Counted from the first letter of the stretch, positions 27,228 through 36,394 are shown. The stretch: DNA of 64,000 nucleotides from Tenggerimyces flavus (GCF_016907715.1 NZ_JAFBCM010000001.1:4774001-4838000), one strand, 5' to 3'. A program made the numbers and translations. The notes: generated from the letters alone by a model not told the origin.

Positions 27228-27857
27228 CGGTGTGGACCCTTGACGGTCTGGCGGTTCTTGTCCTCGCCCTTCGCGAGCAACGCCCACGGGGACGAGGCCG
27301 GGGTCGGCGCGGCGTAGTCGAGGACTCCGTCGGAGCCGACTCCGGTGATCCCGGGCACCGGCTGCCACCGGTCGCCGGCCCAGCGGACGAGGCTCACGCT
27401 GGCGTAGCCGGAGAAGAACTCGTACCTGTTCGCCCACACGGTGCCGCCGGCGGCGACGCGTGGCTCGTACGACGTCCGCTGCTGCCCGTCGTCGACCGCG
27501 GACCAGGCCTGGCCGTTCCAGCGCAGCGGGTTCGCCTTCACGTCGCCGTTGCCGCTGTCGGCGACCACCGGGCCGCGTGCCCAGGCGTCGTTCGGCCCGA
27601 GCGGCACGACCGACGCGCCGTAGCCGGGTGACGGGAGGGCCGTGAACGTCGTGCCCGAGGTGCGCAGCCGGCCACCTGGGACGGCGTGGCCTTCGTCCAG
27701 GCGATGCCGTCGAAGTGGATCAGCCGCTCGCGTTCGGGGTGTTGAGGGTGTAGCTGGTCCAGCCGTCGGCCGCCTGCACGGTGGGTGCGAGGCCGCCGAG
27801 AACGAGGGCGGCGGTACCGGTCAGGACCGCGCCGACCCTGGCGAGTGCTGTGCTCAC
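27228..27857 (-). pseudogene. decayed secreted-protein gene
   Basis: From GTG 27857 the minus strand encodes a clear signal peptide (ALARVGAVLTGTAALVLGGL, cleavage after VQA) and ADGWTSYTLNTPN. A frameshift leads to RLIHFDGIAWTKATPSQVA, then a second frame gives SPGYGASVVPLGPNDAWARG, NPLRWNGQAWSAV, VRWAGDRWQPVPG and WALLAKGEDKNRQTVKG. The repeated RWxGxxW pattern suggests a beta-propeller surface protein. At least two frameshifts and a lost end mark it as a pseudogene. Confidence 0.75.
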
Positions 27858-28045
27858 GGGTTCAATCCTCCCGTGGTGGATTCCCGAACAGACGTTCGGG
27901 ATGCAACGATGTAAACGCCGGTTGGCCCGGGCACGCAGCCGCCGTTCAGGTGGTCGAACGAGGTGAACCGCTGGCCGCGGCGATTCGTGCTTCTGGGTGC
28001 ACTCGACCGTGCCAGCGCAGTGCCATCGGAGCGCCATCCGGCTGC

Positions 28046-28080
28046 CTGGTCGCCCTTCGGCTACGTTGTGTGGCGACCAG
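28046..28080. promoter_or_regulatory. inverted repeat upstream of the Hsp70-like operon
   Basis: CTGGTCGCC (28046-28054) and GGCGACCAG (28072-28080) are perfect nine-base arms. A TACGTT hexamer (28062-28067), which fits the TAnnnT pattern of actinobacterial -10 boxes, lies between them, 36 bases before the Hsp70 start. Another repeat, TCCCGAAC-AGAC-GTTCGGGA, is at 27882-27901. Neither matches the HAIR or CIRCE elements I know. The control role is inferred. Confidence 0.45.
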
Positions 28081-28102
28081 TCGGCGCGGAGAGGTTGCAC
28101 AC

Positions 28103-29656
28103 GTGGGACACACGATCGGGATCGACCTGGGGACGACGTTTTCGGCGGCGGCGATGGTCAACCAGTTCGGCAAGCCCGAGATCATCATGAACCGCGACGG
28201 CGAGAACATCACGCCGTCGGTGGTGATGTTCCAGGGCGAGATCCCGATCGTCGGAACGATGGCGAAGCGATCGGCCGCGACGTCGCCGCTGGACGTGGTG
28301 CAGTTCGTGAAGCGGTCGATGGGCGACCCGGCGTGGCGGTTCGAGACCTCGGGCGGGACGTCGTACCGGCCGGAGGAGATCTCGGCGATCATCATCAAGC
28401 GGCTGGCCGAGGACGTCGAGCTCGCTCTGGGCGGCTCGGTGACCGATGCGGTGATCACTGTTCCTGCGTACTTCGACGATGCGCCGCGGCGGGCGACGAT
28501 CGACGCCGGGCGGATCGCCGGTCTGAACGTTCGGCGGGTGCTGAACGAGCCGACGGCGGCGGCGTTGGCGTACGGCGTCGACACCGCGGTCGACGGGACC
28601 GTGCTGGTGTACGACCTCGGCGGCGGGACGTTCGACGTCACCGTGATGCGGGTCGGCGGCGGCGAGTTCGAGGTGCTGGCGACGCACGGCGACCGGAACC
28701 TCGGCGGGTTCGACTTCGACAACCTGCTGATGCAGCTGCTGAACGAGCGGTTCGTGGCCGAGGGTGGGTCGTCGCTGCTCGACGACGACATGGCCGAGGC
28801 GGACCTGCGGGACAAGGCGGAGATCGCCAAGCGGAGCTTGACGTCGGTGGAGCAGACGCGGGTGGTGCTGGCTGCTTCTGGCGTCTCGAAGGTGTTGACG
28901 TTGACGCGTGCGGAGTTCGAGGACGTGACGTCGTCGTTGTTGTCGCGTACGCGGGACATCGCGTCGATGGTGGTGGAGGACGCGGGGCTCGCTTGGCCTT
29001 CTGTCGATCGTGTGCTGTTGGCCGGTGGGTCGACGCGGATGCCGACGGTGCGTTCGATGATCACTGCTCTGGCGGGGCGCGATCCGGAGCGTTCGATCAA
29101 CCCGGACGAGGTCGTGGCCCTGGGGGCGGCGATCCAGGCTCACCTCGTGGAGCTGGACGACGCCGAGGCCGGGTCGGGGTCGTCGGACAACCTGCCGGTG
29201 TTGGCGTCGTCGGTGACGCGGCCGCGGATCCGGGACGTGACGTCGCAGGGGTTGGGGGCGTTGGCGATCAAGCGGTCGTCGGACGACCCGGAGGACATGG
29301 AGAACGTCGTGATCATCCCGGCGAACTCGAAGATCCCGGCGACTTCTGCGCAGACTTTCGAGACCGTTCAGGAGCAGCAGACGCGGCTCAAGGTCGAGGT
29401 GACGCAGGGGGACGACACGGACCCGGCGTACGTGCGGACGATCGGGGAGCAGGTGCTGGACATCCCTTCGTACCGGCGCGGGGCTCCGTTTGAGGTGGTG
29501 TACGCGTACGACATCGACCAGACCGTGTCGATCGCGGTGAACGACCTGACGTCGGGGCAGCCGGTGGGCACGTTCGAGGTGCACAACGTGGCGAACATGT
29601 CCGAGTCCGAGGTCGAGGCGGCCACGGACCGGATGCGCGCGCTGGACCTTGCCTGA
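28103..29656 (+). CDS. Hsp70-family chaperone without the C-terminal lid
   Basis: 517 residues, against 610-640 for DnaK. The ATPase domain is complete: GIDLGTTFSAAA, VPAYFDDAPRRATIDAG, VLNEPTAAALAYG, VYDLGGGTFDVTV and LLAGGSTRMPTVR. After a linker at about residue 360 (SDNLPVLASSV) comes a beta-sandwich substrate-binding domain. The helical lid is essentially absent, with only about 25 residues after VHNVANMSESEVE. Start GTG 28103 has GGAGAGG eight bases upstream; the open frame to 27785 is not protein-like. The following genes encode two J-like proteins and a GrpE, so it forms a dedicated chaperone operon. Confidence 0.9.
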   Translation: MGHTIGIDLGTTFSAAAMVNQFGKPEIIMNRDGENITPSVVMFQGEIPIVGTMAKRSAATSPLDVVQFVKRSMGDPAWRFETSGGTSYRPEEISAIIIKRLAEDVELALGGSVTDAVITVPAYFDDAPRRATIDAGRIAGLNVRRVLNEPTAAALAYGVDTAVDGTVLVYDLGGGTFDVTVMRVGGGEFEVLATHGDRNLGGFDFDNLLMQLLNERFVAEGGSSLLDDDMAEADLRDKAEIAKRSLTSVEQTRVVLAASGVSKVLTLTRAEFEDVTSSLLSRTRDIASMVVEDAGLAWPSVDRVLLAGGSTRMPTVRSMITALAGRDPERSINPDEVVALGAAIQAHLVELDDAEAGSGSSDNLPVLASSVTRPRIRDVTSQGLGALAIKRSSDDPEDMENVVIIPANSKIPATSAQTFETVQEQQTRLKVEVTQGDDTDPAYVRTIGEQVLDIPSYRRGAPFEVVYAYDIDQTVSIAVNDLTSGQPVGTFEVHNVANMSESEVEAATDRMRALDLA

Positions 29657-29669
29657 GACGATCTGGGGC

Positions 29670-30656
29670 GTGGCGGACTACTACGAGCTCCTCTCGGTGT
29701 CGCGTACGGCGACCTCGGAGGAGATCCGCGCCGCCATCACGGGGCAGCGCCGGATCTGGGTGCGGCGCCAGTCCAGCCCTGACCTGGAGAGGCGCGCGGA
29801 GGCGGAGCAGCGGGTCCGCGACATCGACGCGGCGGAACGCACGCTGCTGAACGCCGAGCGGCGACGCGAGTACGACCAGCAGTTCCAGCCGTCGGAGCAG
29901 CCACCAGAACCAGCCGAGCCGGCCTGGCCGCCGCCAGAGAACGAGCCGCCAAGCAAGCCGAGGTCGTTGGTATGGGACCGCCTCGACGACACGGAGGATC
30001 ATCTGTGGAGGGGAGAGGACTACCTCGACGCGGGCAAGTGGGACTTCGCAATCGCCGAGTTCGAGTATGTCCTTGAACGAAGCTCGGACGGGGTCGACCG
30101 TCTCAAGGCGAGACGTGGCTTGGCTGCCGTTGCCTCGGCGTCCGGTCGGATCGAGGAGTTCCTGAGACCGCTGGAGAAGGCGGTGACCGACAAACCCCAT
30201 GATGACGAGGCCAAACAGACGCTGGTGAAGGCGCTCTACGACTCGGCTATCGTCGTGCTCTCCTATGGACCCGCGATCCAGACGAAACGGCAATGGCGGA
30301 TCTTGAGCGACCGGCTGCGCCGGATCAAGCGCCTGCGGCTGAAGGATCCGCGGACGAAGCTGCTCACGAAACAGCTGCAGGAAATCCGCACGGGTGCGCG
30401 CCGGGCCAGATGGCACGTGACGATCATGCCGAGCTGGTATGTCGGGTTGGCCGTCGTCGCCCTTGTCCCGAGCTTCCTGTTCCGGGGGCTGTTCGGCTAT
30501 GCGCTCAGCGCGCTGCTCCTGATATTGATCGGGGTCGTGTGGGTGATCAGGCATCGGACCTTTGGATGGAAGAAGAAGCCGACCCGCAACCGAGCGAAGT
30601 ACACGACTCCTTCGGCGCCATCCTCGATGCCGCTGTATCCCTATGACGGGATCTGA
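29670..30656 (+). CDS. membrane-anchored J-domain-like protein with TPR-like repeats (SPD in place of HPD)
   Basis: 328 residues. Residues 1-65 (ADYYELLSVSRTATSEEIR ... RRREYD) align with a J domain, but the HPD tripeptide that triggers Hsp70 ATPase is SPD (RRQSSPDLERR). A Pro/Glu-rich linker follows, then helical TPR-like repeats (YLDAGKWDFAIAEFEYVLER) around 110-200, then two hydrophobic segments near 255-300 and a basic tail. GTG 29670 is chosen because the paralogue next door starts the same way. It overlaps nothing but follows the Hsp70 stop by 13 bases. It probably docks the Hsp70 at the membrane. Confidence 0.82.
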   Translation: MADYYELLSVSRTATSEEIRAAITGQRRIWVRRQSSPDLERRAEAEQRVRDIDAAERTLLNAERRREYDQQFQPSEQPPEPAEPAWPPPENEPPSKPRSLVWDRLDDTEDHLWRGEDYLDAGKWDFAIAEFEYVLERSSDGVDRLKARRGLAAVASASGRIEEFLRPLEKAVTDKPHDDEAKQTLVKALYDSAIVVLSYGPAIQTKRQWRILSDRLRRIKRLRLKDPRTKLLTKQLQEIRTGARRARWHVTIMPSWYVGLAVVALVPSFLFRGLFGYALSALLLILIGVVWVIRHRTFGWKKKPTRNRAKYTTPSAPSSMPLYPYDGI

Positions 30657-30658
30657 CG

Positions 30659-31579
30659 GTGGCTGACTACTACGAGCTGCTCGACGTCCGGCGGTCCGCG
30701 ACGCCGGACATCATCCGTGCTGCTATCACGGCTCAGCGGCGGATCTGGGTGCGCCGGCAGTCGAGTCCGGATCCGGTGCGGCGGACCGAGGCTGAGCAAC
30801 GCGTCCGCGACATCGATGCGGCTGAGCGGACGCTGCTCGACCCGGAGCGGCGGCGCTCCTACGACTCCCAAGGTCCGGCGCCGGAGCCCGTCCGTAAGGA
30901 GACGAGGATCGAGCCGACGCGGCAGCCGCCGCCGCGGCCCACCACGACCGGCAACGTTCCGGAGATCGGTTCCGCCGCGTTCCACATCCGGCGCGGCGAC
31001 CGGCTGCTCGACGAGGGTAAGTGGCCGCTCGCCATCGCGGAGTACGAGGCCGCCCGCGAACGGGATCCGGAGAGTGTCGAGGCGCTCGAAGGCATCGCGC
31101 TCGCGTACTTCCGCTCCCACCGGGTCAACGAGGCGCTCAAGGTGCTCGACCAAGCCCTCGCCGAGCAGCCGGACAACGAGAACGTCAAGCTCACCATGAT
31201 GAACGCGCTCTACCAGTCCGCCCTCGACGAGGTCGGACAAGACCAGCGCATCACCTCGCGACGCGAGCTCAACGCTGTCAAGAGCAGGTTGCGCCGGATG
31301 CGCAAGGTCGGCGCCAACGACCGCCACTCGCCGATGATGATGCAACACCTCAACGACATTCTCCGCACCGCACGCAAGGCGAACTGGCGGCCGAGCTTCC
31401 ACAAGAAGTGGTACGCGATCCTGCTGACCGGCTCGCTGTTGCTCGCGGCGTCGCAGCAGACGACGTTCTCGTACGTCATGGGCGGCATCTTCTTCGCCGC
31501 GTTCGTCGCCCTGTACGTGGTCCGGCACCGGGTCCCGAACTGGCGCATAGACAGAAGGAACACGAACAGATGGCGTTGA
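30659..31579 (+). CDS. membrane-anchored J-domain-like protein with TPR repeats, second paralogue
   Basis: 306 residues and a clear paralogue of the preceding gene. The J-like region ADYYELLDVRRSATPDIIR ... RRRSYD also has SPD where HPD is expected (RRQSSPDPVRR). Two good TPR units follow (DRLLDEGKWPLAIAEYEAAR and GIALAYFRSHRVNEALKVL), then two membrane segments near 245-290 with VVRHRVPNW at the end. Starts at GTG two bases after the previous stop. The last ten bases overlap the GrpE gene, indicating coupled translation. Confidence 0.83.
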   Translation: MADYYELLDVRRSATPDIIRAAITAQRRIWVRRQSSPDPVRRTEAEQRVRDIDAAERTLLDPERRRSYDSQGPAPEPVRKETRIEPTRQPPPRPTTTGNVPEIGSAAFHIRRGDRLLDEGKWPLAIAEYEAARERDPESVEALEGIALAYFRSHRVNEALKVLDQALAEQPDNENVKLTMMNALYQSALDEVGQDQRITSRRELNAVKSRLRRMRKVGANDRHSPMMMQHLNDILRTARKANWRPSFHKKWYAILLTGSLLLAASQQTTFSYVMGGIFFAAFVALYVVRHRVPNWRIDRRNTNRWR

Positions 31580-32052
31580 CCGAACCCGGAGACGAGCTGC
31601 AACGACTGGCGACCGAGGTCGCGGAGCTTCGCGACCTGTTCCAGCGACGGCTGCTGGACGACCGTTCCAAGCAGACGATGTACGACGAGCTGTACGGGCA
31701 GCTGAAGTTCGCCCAGCAGGGGTTGGCCGAGCAGTTCATCGCCCCGATGGTCCGTGAGCTGCTGCTCATCGTCGACCGGCTCGACGCCCTCACTGCCGCG
31801 GTGCCCGCGGAGTCCGGCGACCTGCTGGACTCCGTGCGCGCGGAGCTGCTCGAGGTTCTCCTCAGGCGCGGCCTGCGGACCGTCGACGCCGAGGGCGAGG
31901 CGTTCGACCCGCGGCTGCACGAGGCGGTCGAGCGGACACCGGTGACCGACGACGCCCAGGTCGGCCGCGTCCTCGCCGTACGTCGACCCGGCTACCAGCT
32001 CGAGGACCGGCTGCTCCGCCCCGCTCAGGTGAGCGTCGGATATCGCGCCTGA
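31570..32052 (+). CDS. GrpE-family nucleotide exchange factor
   Basis: 160 residues. The N-terminal half is a long helix (GDELQRLATEVAELRDLFQR), and the C-terminal half has the GrpE beta-domain pattern FDPRLHEAVERTPV ... GRVLAVRRPGYQLEDRLLRP. GrpE releases ADP from Hsp70. The N-terminal coiled coil is shorter than in housekeeping GrpE. ATG 31570 overlaps the preceding gene. As the last gene of the Hsp70/J-like/J-like/GrpE operon it supplies the fourth component of a complete cycle. Confidence 0.85.
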   Translation: MALTEPGDELQRLATEVAELRDLFQRRLLDDRSKQTMYDELYGQLKFAQQGLAEQFIAPMVRELLLIVDRLDALTAAVPAESGDLLDSVRAELLEVLLRRGLRTVDAEGEAFDPRLHEAVERTPVTDDAQVGRVLAVRRPGYQLEDRLLRPAQVSVGYRA

Positions 32053-32127
32053 GATGGGCAGTCGCGGCGCTTGATCTAGGTGGCGATTGCCGTCGCGACA
32101 GACCGGCCAGACGGCTGTGATGGCGGT

Positions 32128-32664
32128 ATGGAACGCACACGTGTCGCCGGAGTCGCCGCCCTCCTGGGTGGGCTCCTCATGTTCGCTGACATCGCGCTGG
32201 GCCTGTTCGACGGGCTCGGGCGCGGATACTTCGCCGTCGCGCTCGTGCTGACGGCCTGCCTGGCCGTCGCGGTGGTCGGCTCGTTCGTCCCAGGTCCGCT
32301 CGCGATCGTCGGAACTGTCGTCGCGCTGGCCGGGCTCGCGCTGTGGGTCGCGGAGTACGGGGCGAAGCTGCTGGTGGCGGGGACAAGGTTCGGGAACGGG
32401 TTCGACATCGGCGGCTCGATGCTGCTCGCGCTCGGCATGCTCCTGCTGGGCATCGCCGTCGTGCGGGCTCGCCGGACCGCGGGCTGGCAACGATGGGTGC
32501 CGCTGGCCGGCAGCGTCTACTTCTTCCTCTCGATCATCCCGCAGGTCACGCTGACCGAGTCAGGCGCGAACGGCGTGCTGCTCGGCGCGTGGGGACTCAC
32601 CTGGGTCCTGCTCGGCGTGGCGCTGCTCACGGCCCGGGTCGGTGAGCGCCGACTCGTCGGCTGA
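32128..32664 (+). CDS. multi-pass membrane protein of unknown function
   Basis: 178 residues with about five hydrophobic segments and little else, for example VAGVAALLGGLLMFADIALG, AIVGTVVALAGLALWVAEYG and LGAWGLTWVLLGVALLTARV. The C-terminus is basic. It resembles small actinobacterial membrane proteins that I cannot assign to a family. ATG 32128 lies 75 bases after the GrpE gene, so it may or may not belong to that operon. Confidence 0.6.
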   Translation: MERTRVAGVAALLGGLLMFADIALGLFDGLGRGYFAVALVLTACLAVAVVGSFVPGPLAIVGTVVALAGLALWVAEYGAKLLVAGTRFGNGFDIGGSMLLALGMLLLGIAVVRARRTAGWQRWVPLAGSVYFFLSIIPQVTLTESGANGVLLGAWGLTWVLLGVALLTARVGERRLVG

Positions 32665-32688
32665 CCTCGCGGGACGGGCGGATACGAT
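32660..32688 (+). promoter_or_regulatory. candidate thrS promoter
   Basis: GCTGAC (32660-32665) and TACGAT (32683-32688) are 17 bases apart, a reasonable housekeeping-type pair. The -35 box overlaps the stop codon of the upstream membrane protein. The remaining leader of about 35 bases is too short for a T-box. Confidence 0.45.
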
Positions 32689-32730
32689 CGGGCCGTTCGC
32701 CCCATCTGTGTCTTTGTCGAGGGAGTCATC

Positions 32731-34698
32731 GTGTCCGAGTTCAACGTCACCGTCATCCTTAACGGCGAACGTGCCGAACGGGAGACGACGACGGACACGA
32801 CGGCGTTCGACCTGTTCCGCGACGACCGCGCGGTGATCGCGGCGCGGGTGAACGGCGAGCTGCGCGACCTGGCGTACGTGCTCGCCGCTGGGGACGAGGT
32901 CGAGCCGGTCGAGATCTCCTCCGCTGACGGGCGCGCGATCCTGCGGCACTCGACCGCGCACGTGATGGCTCAGGCGGTGCAGGACCTGTTCCCTTCGGCG
33001 AAGCTCGGCATCGGCCCGCCGGTGGAGAACGGCTTCTACTACGACTTCGACGTGCCCACGCCGTTCACGCCGGAGGATCTGGAGCGCATCGAGACCGCGA
33101 TGCGGCGGATCATCAAGGACCGGCAGCGGTTCTCGCGGCGCGTGGTGTCGGATTCTGATGCTCGCTCGGAGCTTGCTGCTGAGCCGTACAAGCTGGAGCT
33201 GATCGGACTCAAGGGCGGCGCCTCGTCCGACGACGGGTCGTCGGTCGAGGTCGGCGGCGGCGAGCTGACGATCTACGACAACCTGCGCGGCGACGAGGTG
33301 GCGTGGAAGGACCTGTGTCGCGGGCCGCACCTGCCGACCACGCGGCACATTCCGGCGTTCAAGCTGATGCGGGTCGCGGCGGCGTACTGGCGGGGTTCGG
33401 AGAAGAACCCGCAGCTGCAGCGGATCTACGGCACGGCGTGGGAGTCGAAGGACGCGCTGGGCGCGCACCTGGAGATGCTCGCCGAGGCCGAGCGGCGCGA
33501 CCACCGGCGGCTCGGCACGGAGCTGGACCTGTTCTCGTTCCCGGAGGAGATCGGGCCGGGGCTCGCGGTGTGGCACCCGAAGGGCGGGATCATCCGGCGG
33601 GTGATGGAGGAGTACTCGCGGAAGCGGCACGAGGAGGGCGGGTACGAGTTCGTGTACACGCCGCATCTGACGAAGGCCGCGCTCTTCGAGACGTCGGGGC
33701 ACCTGGAGTGGTACGCGGACGGCATGTACCCGCCCATGGAGCTCGACGAGGGCCAGACGTACTACATGAAGCCGATGAACTGCCCGATGCACGTGATGAT
33801 CTTCGGTGCGCGGGGGCGGTCGTACCGCGAGCTGCCGTTGCGGTTGTTCGAGTTCGGGACCGTCTATCGGTACGAGAAGTCGGGTGTCGTGCACGGTCTG
33901 ACGCGGTCTCGTGGGTTCACGCAGGACGACTCGCACATCTTCTGCACTCCCGCGCAGCTGCAGGACGAGCTGTCGTCTTTGTTGGACTTCGTGGTGGGGC
34001 TGCTGCGGGACTACGGGCTGACCGAGTTCACCGCTGACCTGTCGACGCGGCCGGAGAAGTTCGTCGGGGAGATCGCTGAGTGGGACGTGGCCGAGGCGGC
34101 GCTGGAGGAGGCGCTGAAGCTCGGCGGGATCCCGTACACGATCGCCGAGGGCGAGGGTGCCTTCTACGCGCCGAAGATCGACATCCACGTGAAGGACGCG
34201 ATCGGGCGGAAGTGGCAGCTGTCGACGTTGCAGGTGGACTTCCAACTGCCTTCTCGGTTCGACATCGAGTACCAGGCTTCTGATGGGACGCGGCAGCGGC
34301 CGTACATGATCCACCGGGCCTTGTTCGGGTCGGAGGAGCGGTTCTTCGGGATCCTGCTGGAGCACTACGCGGGCGCGTTCCCTCCCTGGCTCGCGCCGGT
34401 GCAGGCGGTGGCGATCCCTATCGCCGAGCGGCACTCTGCCTATCTCGACGACGTGGCTCGGCGGGCGCGGGAGCGGGGGATCCGGATCTCGGTCGACACC
34501 TCCGATGACCGGATGCAGAAGAAGATCCGGAACGCGCAGACCCAGAAGATCCCGTACATGCTGATCGCGGGCGACCGCGACATCGAATCCGGCGCGGTGT
34601 CGTTCCGCTACCGCAACGGCGAACAGAAGAACGGCGTCCCCGTCGACGAAGCCATCACCGAAATCGTCGACACCATCGAACGCCGCCTCCAAGTCTGA
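32731..34698 (+). CDS. thrS: threonine--tRNA ligase
   Basis: 655 residues, a class II synthetase that charges tRNA-Thr. The N-terminal TGS domain (residues 1-65) is followed by the editing domain with [12 protein letters not shown] (the HxxxH zinc-like site), then the catalytic core with motif 2 [12 protein letters not shown] and [17 protein letters not shown] (zinc Cys), and motif 3 [10 protein letters not shown]. The anticodon-binding domain starts near 555. GTG 32731 has GAGGGAG upstream. It begins the conserved thrS-HIT-pgsA block, here split by four inserted genes. Confidence 0.97.
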   Translation: MSEFNVTVILNGERAERETTTDTTAFDLFRDDRAVIAARVNGELRDLAYVLAAGDEVEPVEISSADGRAILRHSTAHVMAQAVQDLFPSAKLGIGPPVENGFYYDFDVPTPFTPEDLERIETAMRRIIKDRQRFSRRVVSDSDARSELAAEPYKLELIGLKGGASSDDGSSVEVGGGELTIYDNLRGDEVAWKDLCRGPHLPTTRHIPAFKLMRVAAAYWRGSEKNPQLQRIYGTAWESKDALGAHLEMLAEAERRDHRRLGTELDLFSFPEEIGPGLAVWHPKGGIIRRVMEEYSRKRHEEGGYEFVYTPHLTKAALFETSGHLEWYADGMYPPMELDEGQTYYMKPMNCPMHVMIFGARGRSYRELPLRLFEFGTVYRYEKSGVVHGLTRSRGFTQDDSHIFCTPAQLQDELSSLLDFVVGLLRDYGLTEFTADLSTRPEKFVGEIAEWDVAEAALEEALKLGGIPYTIAEGEGAFYAPKIDIHVKDAIGRKWQLSTLQVDFQLPSRFDIEYQASDGTRQRPYMIHRALFGSEERFFGILLEHYAGAFPPWLAPVQAVAIPIAERHSAYLDDVARRARERGIRISVDTSDDRMQKKIRNAQTQKIPYMLIAGDRDIESGAVSFRYRNGEQKNGVPVDEAITEIVDTIERRLQV

Positions 34699-34705
34699 GC
34701 CCGCG

Positions 34706-34785
34706 CCGTGATCATGTACGTGATCATGAAGGGGAAAGTGGCGTATATGACGGCTACGCCTTCACGATCACGTACATGATCACGG
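34706..34785. repeat. long palindrome, type A copy 2, left of the AbiEi-like gene
   Basis: The left arm is GTGATCATGTACGTGATCAT, then GAAGG (34708-34732). It pairs with 34759-34783 with one mismatch, and two more flanking pairs extend it to 80 bases. The loop carries TGGCGTATA and GACGG words. The same arms and loop recur at 35845-35919 on the other side of the AbiEi-like gene. Confidence 0.85.
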
Positions 34786-34879
34786 GCCGGATTCGTGCAC
34801 AGGGGCGTTTCTGGGGCGGTCGTCCACAGATCGGGTTCGAGGTACGGATCTGACGTGAGGGTCGGCGCACCCTGGTCCC

Positions 34880-35848
34880 ATGGTCAGTTCCCTCCCCTCA
34901 GAGCTCGAGGCGTTGCTTGTTCATCAGGCTGGCGTCGTCGACACTCAACAGCTCCGTCAGCACGGCTTCGGATCGAACGACGTCGCGAGTCGAGTCCGAA
35001 GCGGACGATGGCAGCGGCTCCTGCCGCGGGTGTACGCGACGTTCAGCGGTCCGATCCCCAGCGACGCAAGGACCTGGGCCGCGTTGCTCTACGCCGGACC
35101 TGGGGCCACCCTCAGCCACCAGAGCGCCGCTTGGGTGTGGGGGCTGACCGATGGGCCGAGCGATGTTGTCCAGGTGACCATCGGAGTCGATCGACGACGG
35201 CTTGCGAACCTGGGATGGGTCCGGATCCACTACGCACACCGGCTCGAGTGGTCGAGGCATCCGACCAACGTGCCGGCGGTGACGACAGTCGATGACACCG
35301 TTCTGGATCTCGTGGATCGCGCATCGACGCGCAGCGAGGTGGTCAGATGGGTGACGCGGGCATGTCAACGCCGTAGGACGACTCCGGAACGGCTTGCGCT
35401 GACGTTGGACTCGCGCAAGAAGATCCGGTGGCGCGACCTGATGCAGGCGATCCTGGCTGACGTCTCGGACGGCGCCGAGACCCCGTTGGAGATCGCCTAC
35501 GTTCGGCGGGTGGAGTCTTCGCACGGCCTGCCGCGGGCTCATCGGCAGCGTCACCGGCGAGTGGGCGGGAAGTCGCAGTGGATCGATGCCGAGTACGAGG
35601 CTTTCGGTCTCATCGTGGAGCTCGACGGGCGCGTTGGCCACGTCGAGGACGGTGCGTTCCGCGATCGACAACGAGACAACGTCTCGACCCTGCGCCGACG
35701 GAGCACGCTCCGCTACGGCTGGACCGAGGTGTACGACAGCCCCTGCGCCGTGGCCGCTGAGATCATCGACATCCTTCGTCGAAACGGCTGGTCCGACGAC
35801 CCCAAGGCCTGCGGTCCGACCTGCCAACTCCGCGCTGCCGCGGCGTGA
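34880..35848 (+). CDS. AbiEi-type winged helix plus DUF559 (Vsr-like) nuclease-fold protein
   Basis: 322 residues. Residues 1-60 match the HTH of type IV antitoxin AbiEi relatives (LEALLVHQAGVVDTQQLRQH, RSGRWQRLLPRVY). The middle has TLSHQSAAWVWGL. The C-terminal 110 residues match DUF559 of the PD-(D/E)XK/Vsr type: GAETPLEIAYVRR, IDAEYEAFGLIVELDGRVGH, FRDRQRDN, with D, E and D candidates for metal binding. No AbiEii-like toxin partner is adjacent. The gene is bracketed by two long palindromes, and its stop codon lies inside the right one. Such genes are numerous paralogues in actinobacteria, with no proven role. Confidence 0.82.
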   Translation: MVSSLPSELEALLVHQAGVVDTQQLRQHGFGSNDVASRVRSGRWQRLLPRVYATFSGPIPSDARTWAALLYAGPGATLSHQSAAWVWGLTDGPSDVVQVTIGVDRRRLANLGWVRIHYAHRLEWSRHPTNVPAVTTVDDTVLDLVDRASTRSEVVRWVTRACQRRRTTPERLALTLDSRKKIRWRDLMQAILADVSDGAETPLEIAYVRRVESSHGLPRAHRQRHRRVGGKSQWIDAEYEAFGLIVELDGRVGHVEDGAFRDRQRDNVSTLRRRSTLRYGWTEVYDSPCAVAAEIIDILRRNGWSDDPKACGPTCQLRAAAA

Positions 35849-35919
35849 TCATGTACGTGATCGTGAAGCCAAACTGGCGTATAGGACGGTTACGGCTTCA
35901 TGATCACGTACATGATCAC
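35845..35919. repeat. long palindrome, type A copy 3, right of the AbiEi-like gene
   Basis: The left arm 35845-35870 (GTGATCATGTACGTGATCGT, then GAAGCC) pairs with 35894-35919 with one mismatch. Loop words TGGCGTATA and GACGG match copy 2. It holds both the stop codon of the AbiEi-like gene (35846-35848) and that of the convergent RidA gene (35916-35918), so it also sits where a bidirectional terminator would be. Confidence 0.85.
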
Positions 35920-36320
35920 AGGGCGACGGTGAGGTCGAGCTCGATGAGTTGGTCGGTGAAGCCGAGCTGGGCTACGCCCAGCAGGGTGCTGGCGGTGGTG
36001 AAGGCCTTGGCCAGTGGGGTGGTGTGCAGCGTGCGCCAGACGGCTCCGAGCTGCAAGGTTTCGGGGCTTACGACGTAGATCACCGAGCGGACGACCTGCT
36101 CGGGCGACGCGTCGATGGCCTTCAACGCGGCCAGGGCGTTCGAGGCCACTTGGACGGCCTGTGCGTCGTAGTCGCCGGCTCCGACGAGCTTCCCGGCCGC
36201 GTCGAGCGGGCACTGGCCCGCCAGGTACGCGGTGCGGCCGGACTCGGCGATCGTGATGTGGTGGTAGCCCGGCGTCTCGTGCAGCTCGGGCGGGTTCAGG
36301 CGAGAGATCCGAGAGGTCAC
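35916..36320 (-). CDS. RidA/YjgF-family protein
   Basis: 134 residues. RidA proteins hydrolyse reactive enamine/imine intermediates from PLP enzymes. The pattern is [20 protein letters not shown], then [20 protein letters not shown] and [17 protein letters not shown]. The Arg that usually ends the RidA signature region (around ARxxV) is not obvious, so it may be one of the Rid subfamilies without deaminase activity. Start GTG 36320. Its stop lies within palindrome copy 3. Confidence 0.8.
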   Translation of the reverse strand: MTSRISRLNPPELHETPGYHHITIAESGRTAYLAGQCPLDAAGKLVGAGDYDAQAVQVASNALAALKAIDASPEQVVRSVIYVVSPETLQLGAVWRTLHTTPLAKAFTTASTLLGVAQLGFTDQLIELDLTVAL

Positions 36321-36394
36321 GAGCCGCAGTCTGCCCGAACCAGCCCAGCAGAGTCGCGTCGATATCGCGCCGTCAAGCAACCCTTGACGAGGGG

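Noticed and set aside
34880-35848. A complete type IV toxin-antitoxin (AbiE) pair
   Set aside because: Only the AbiEi-like HTH protein is present. No nucleotidyltransferase toxin gene is adjacent on either side.
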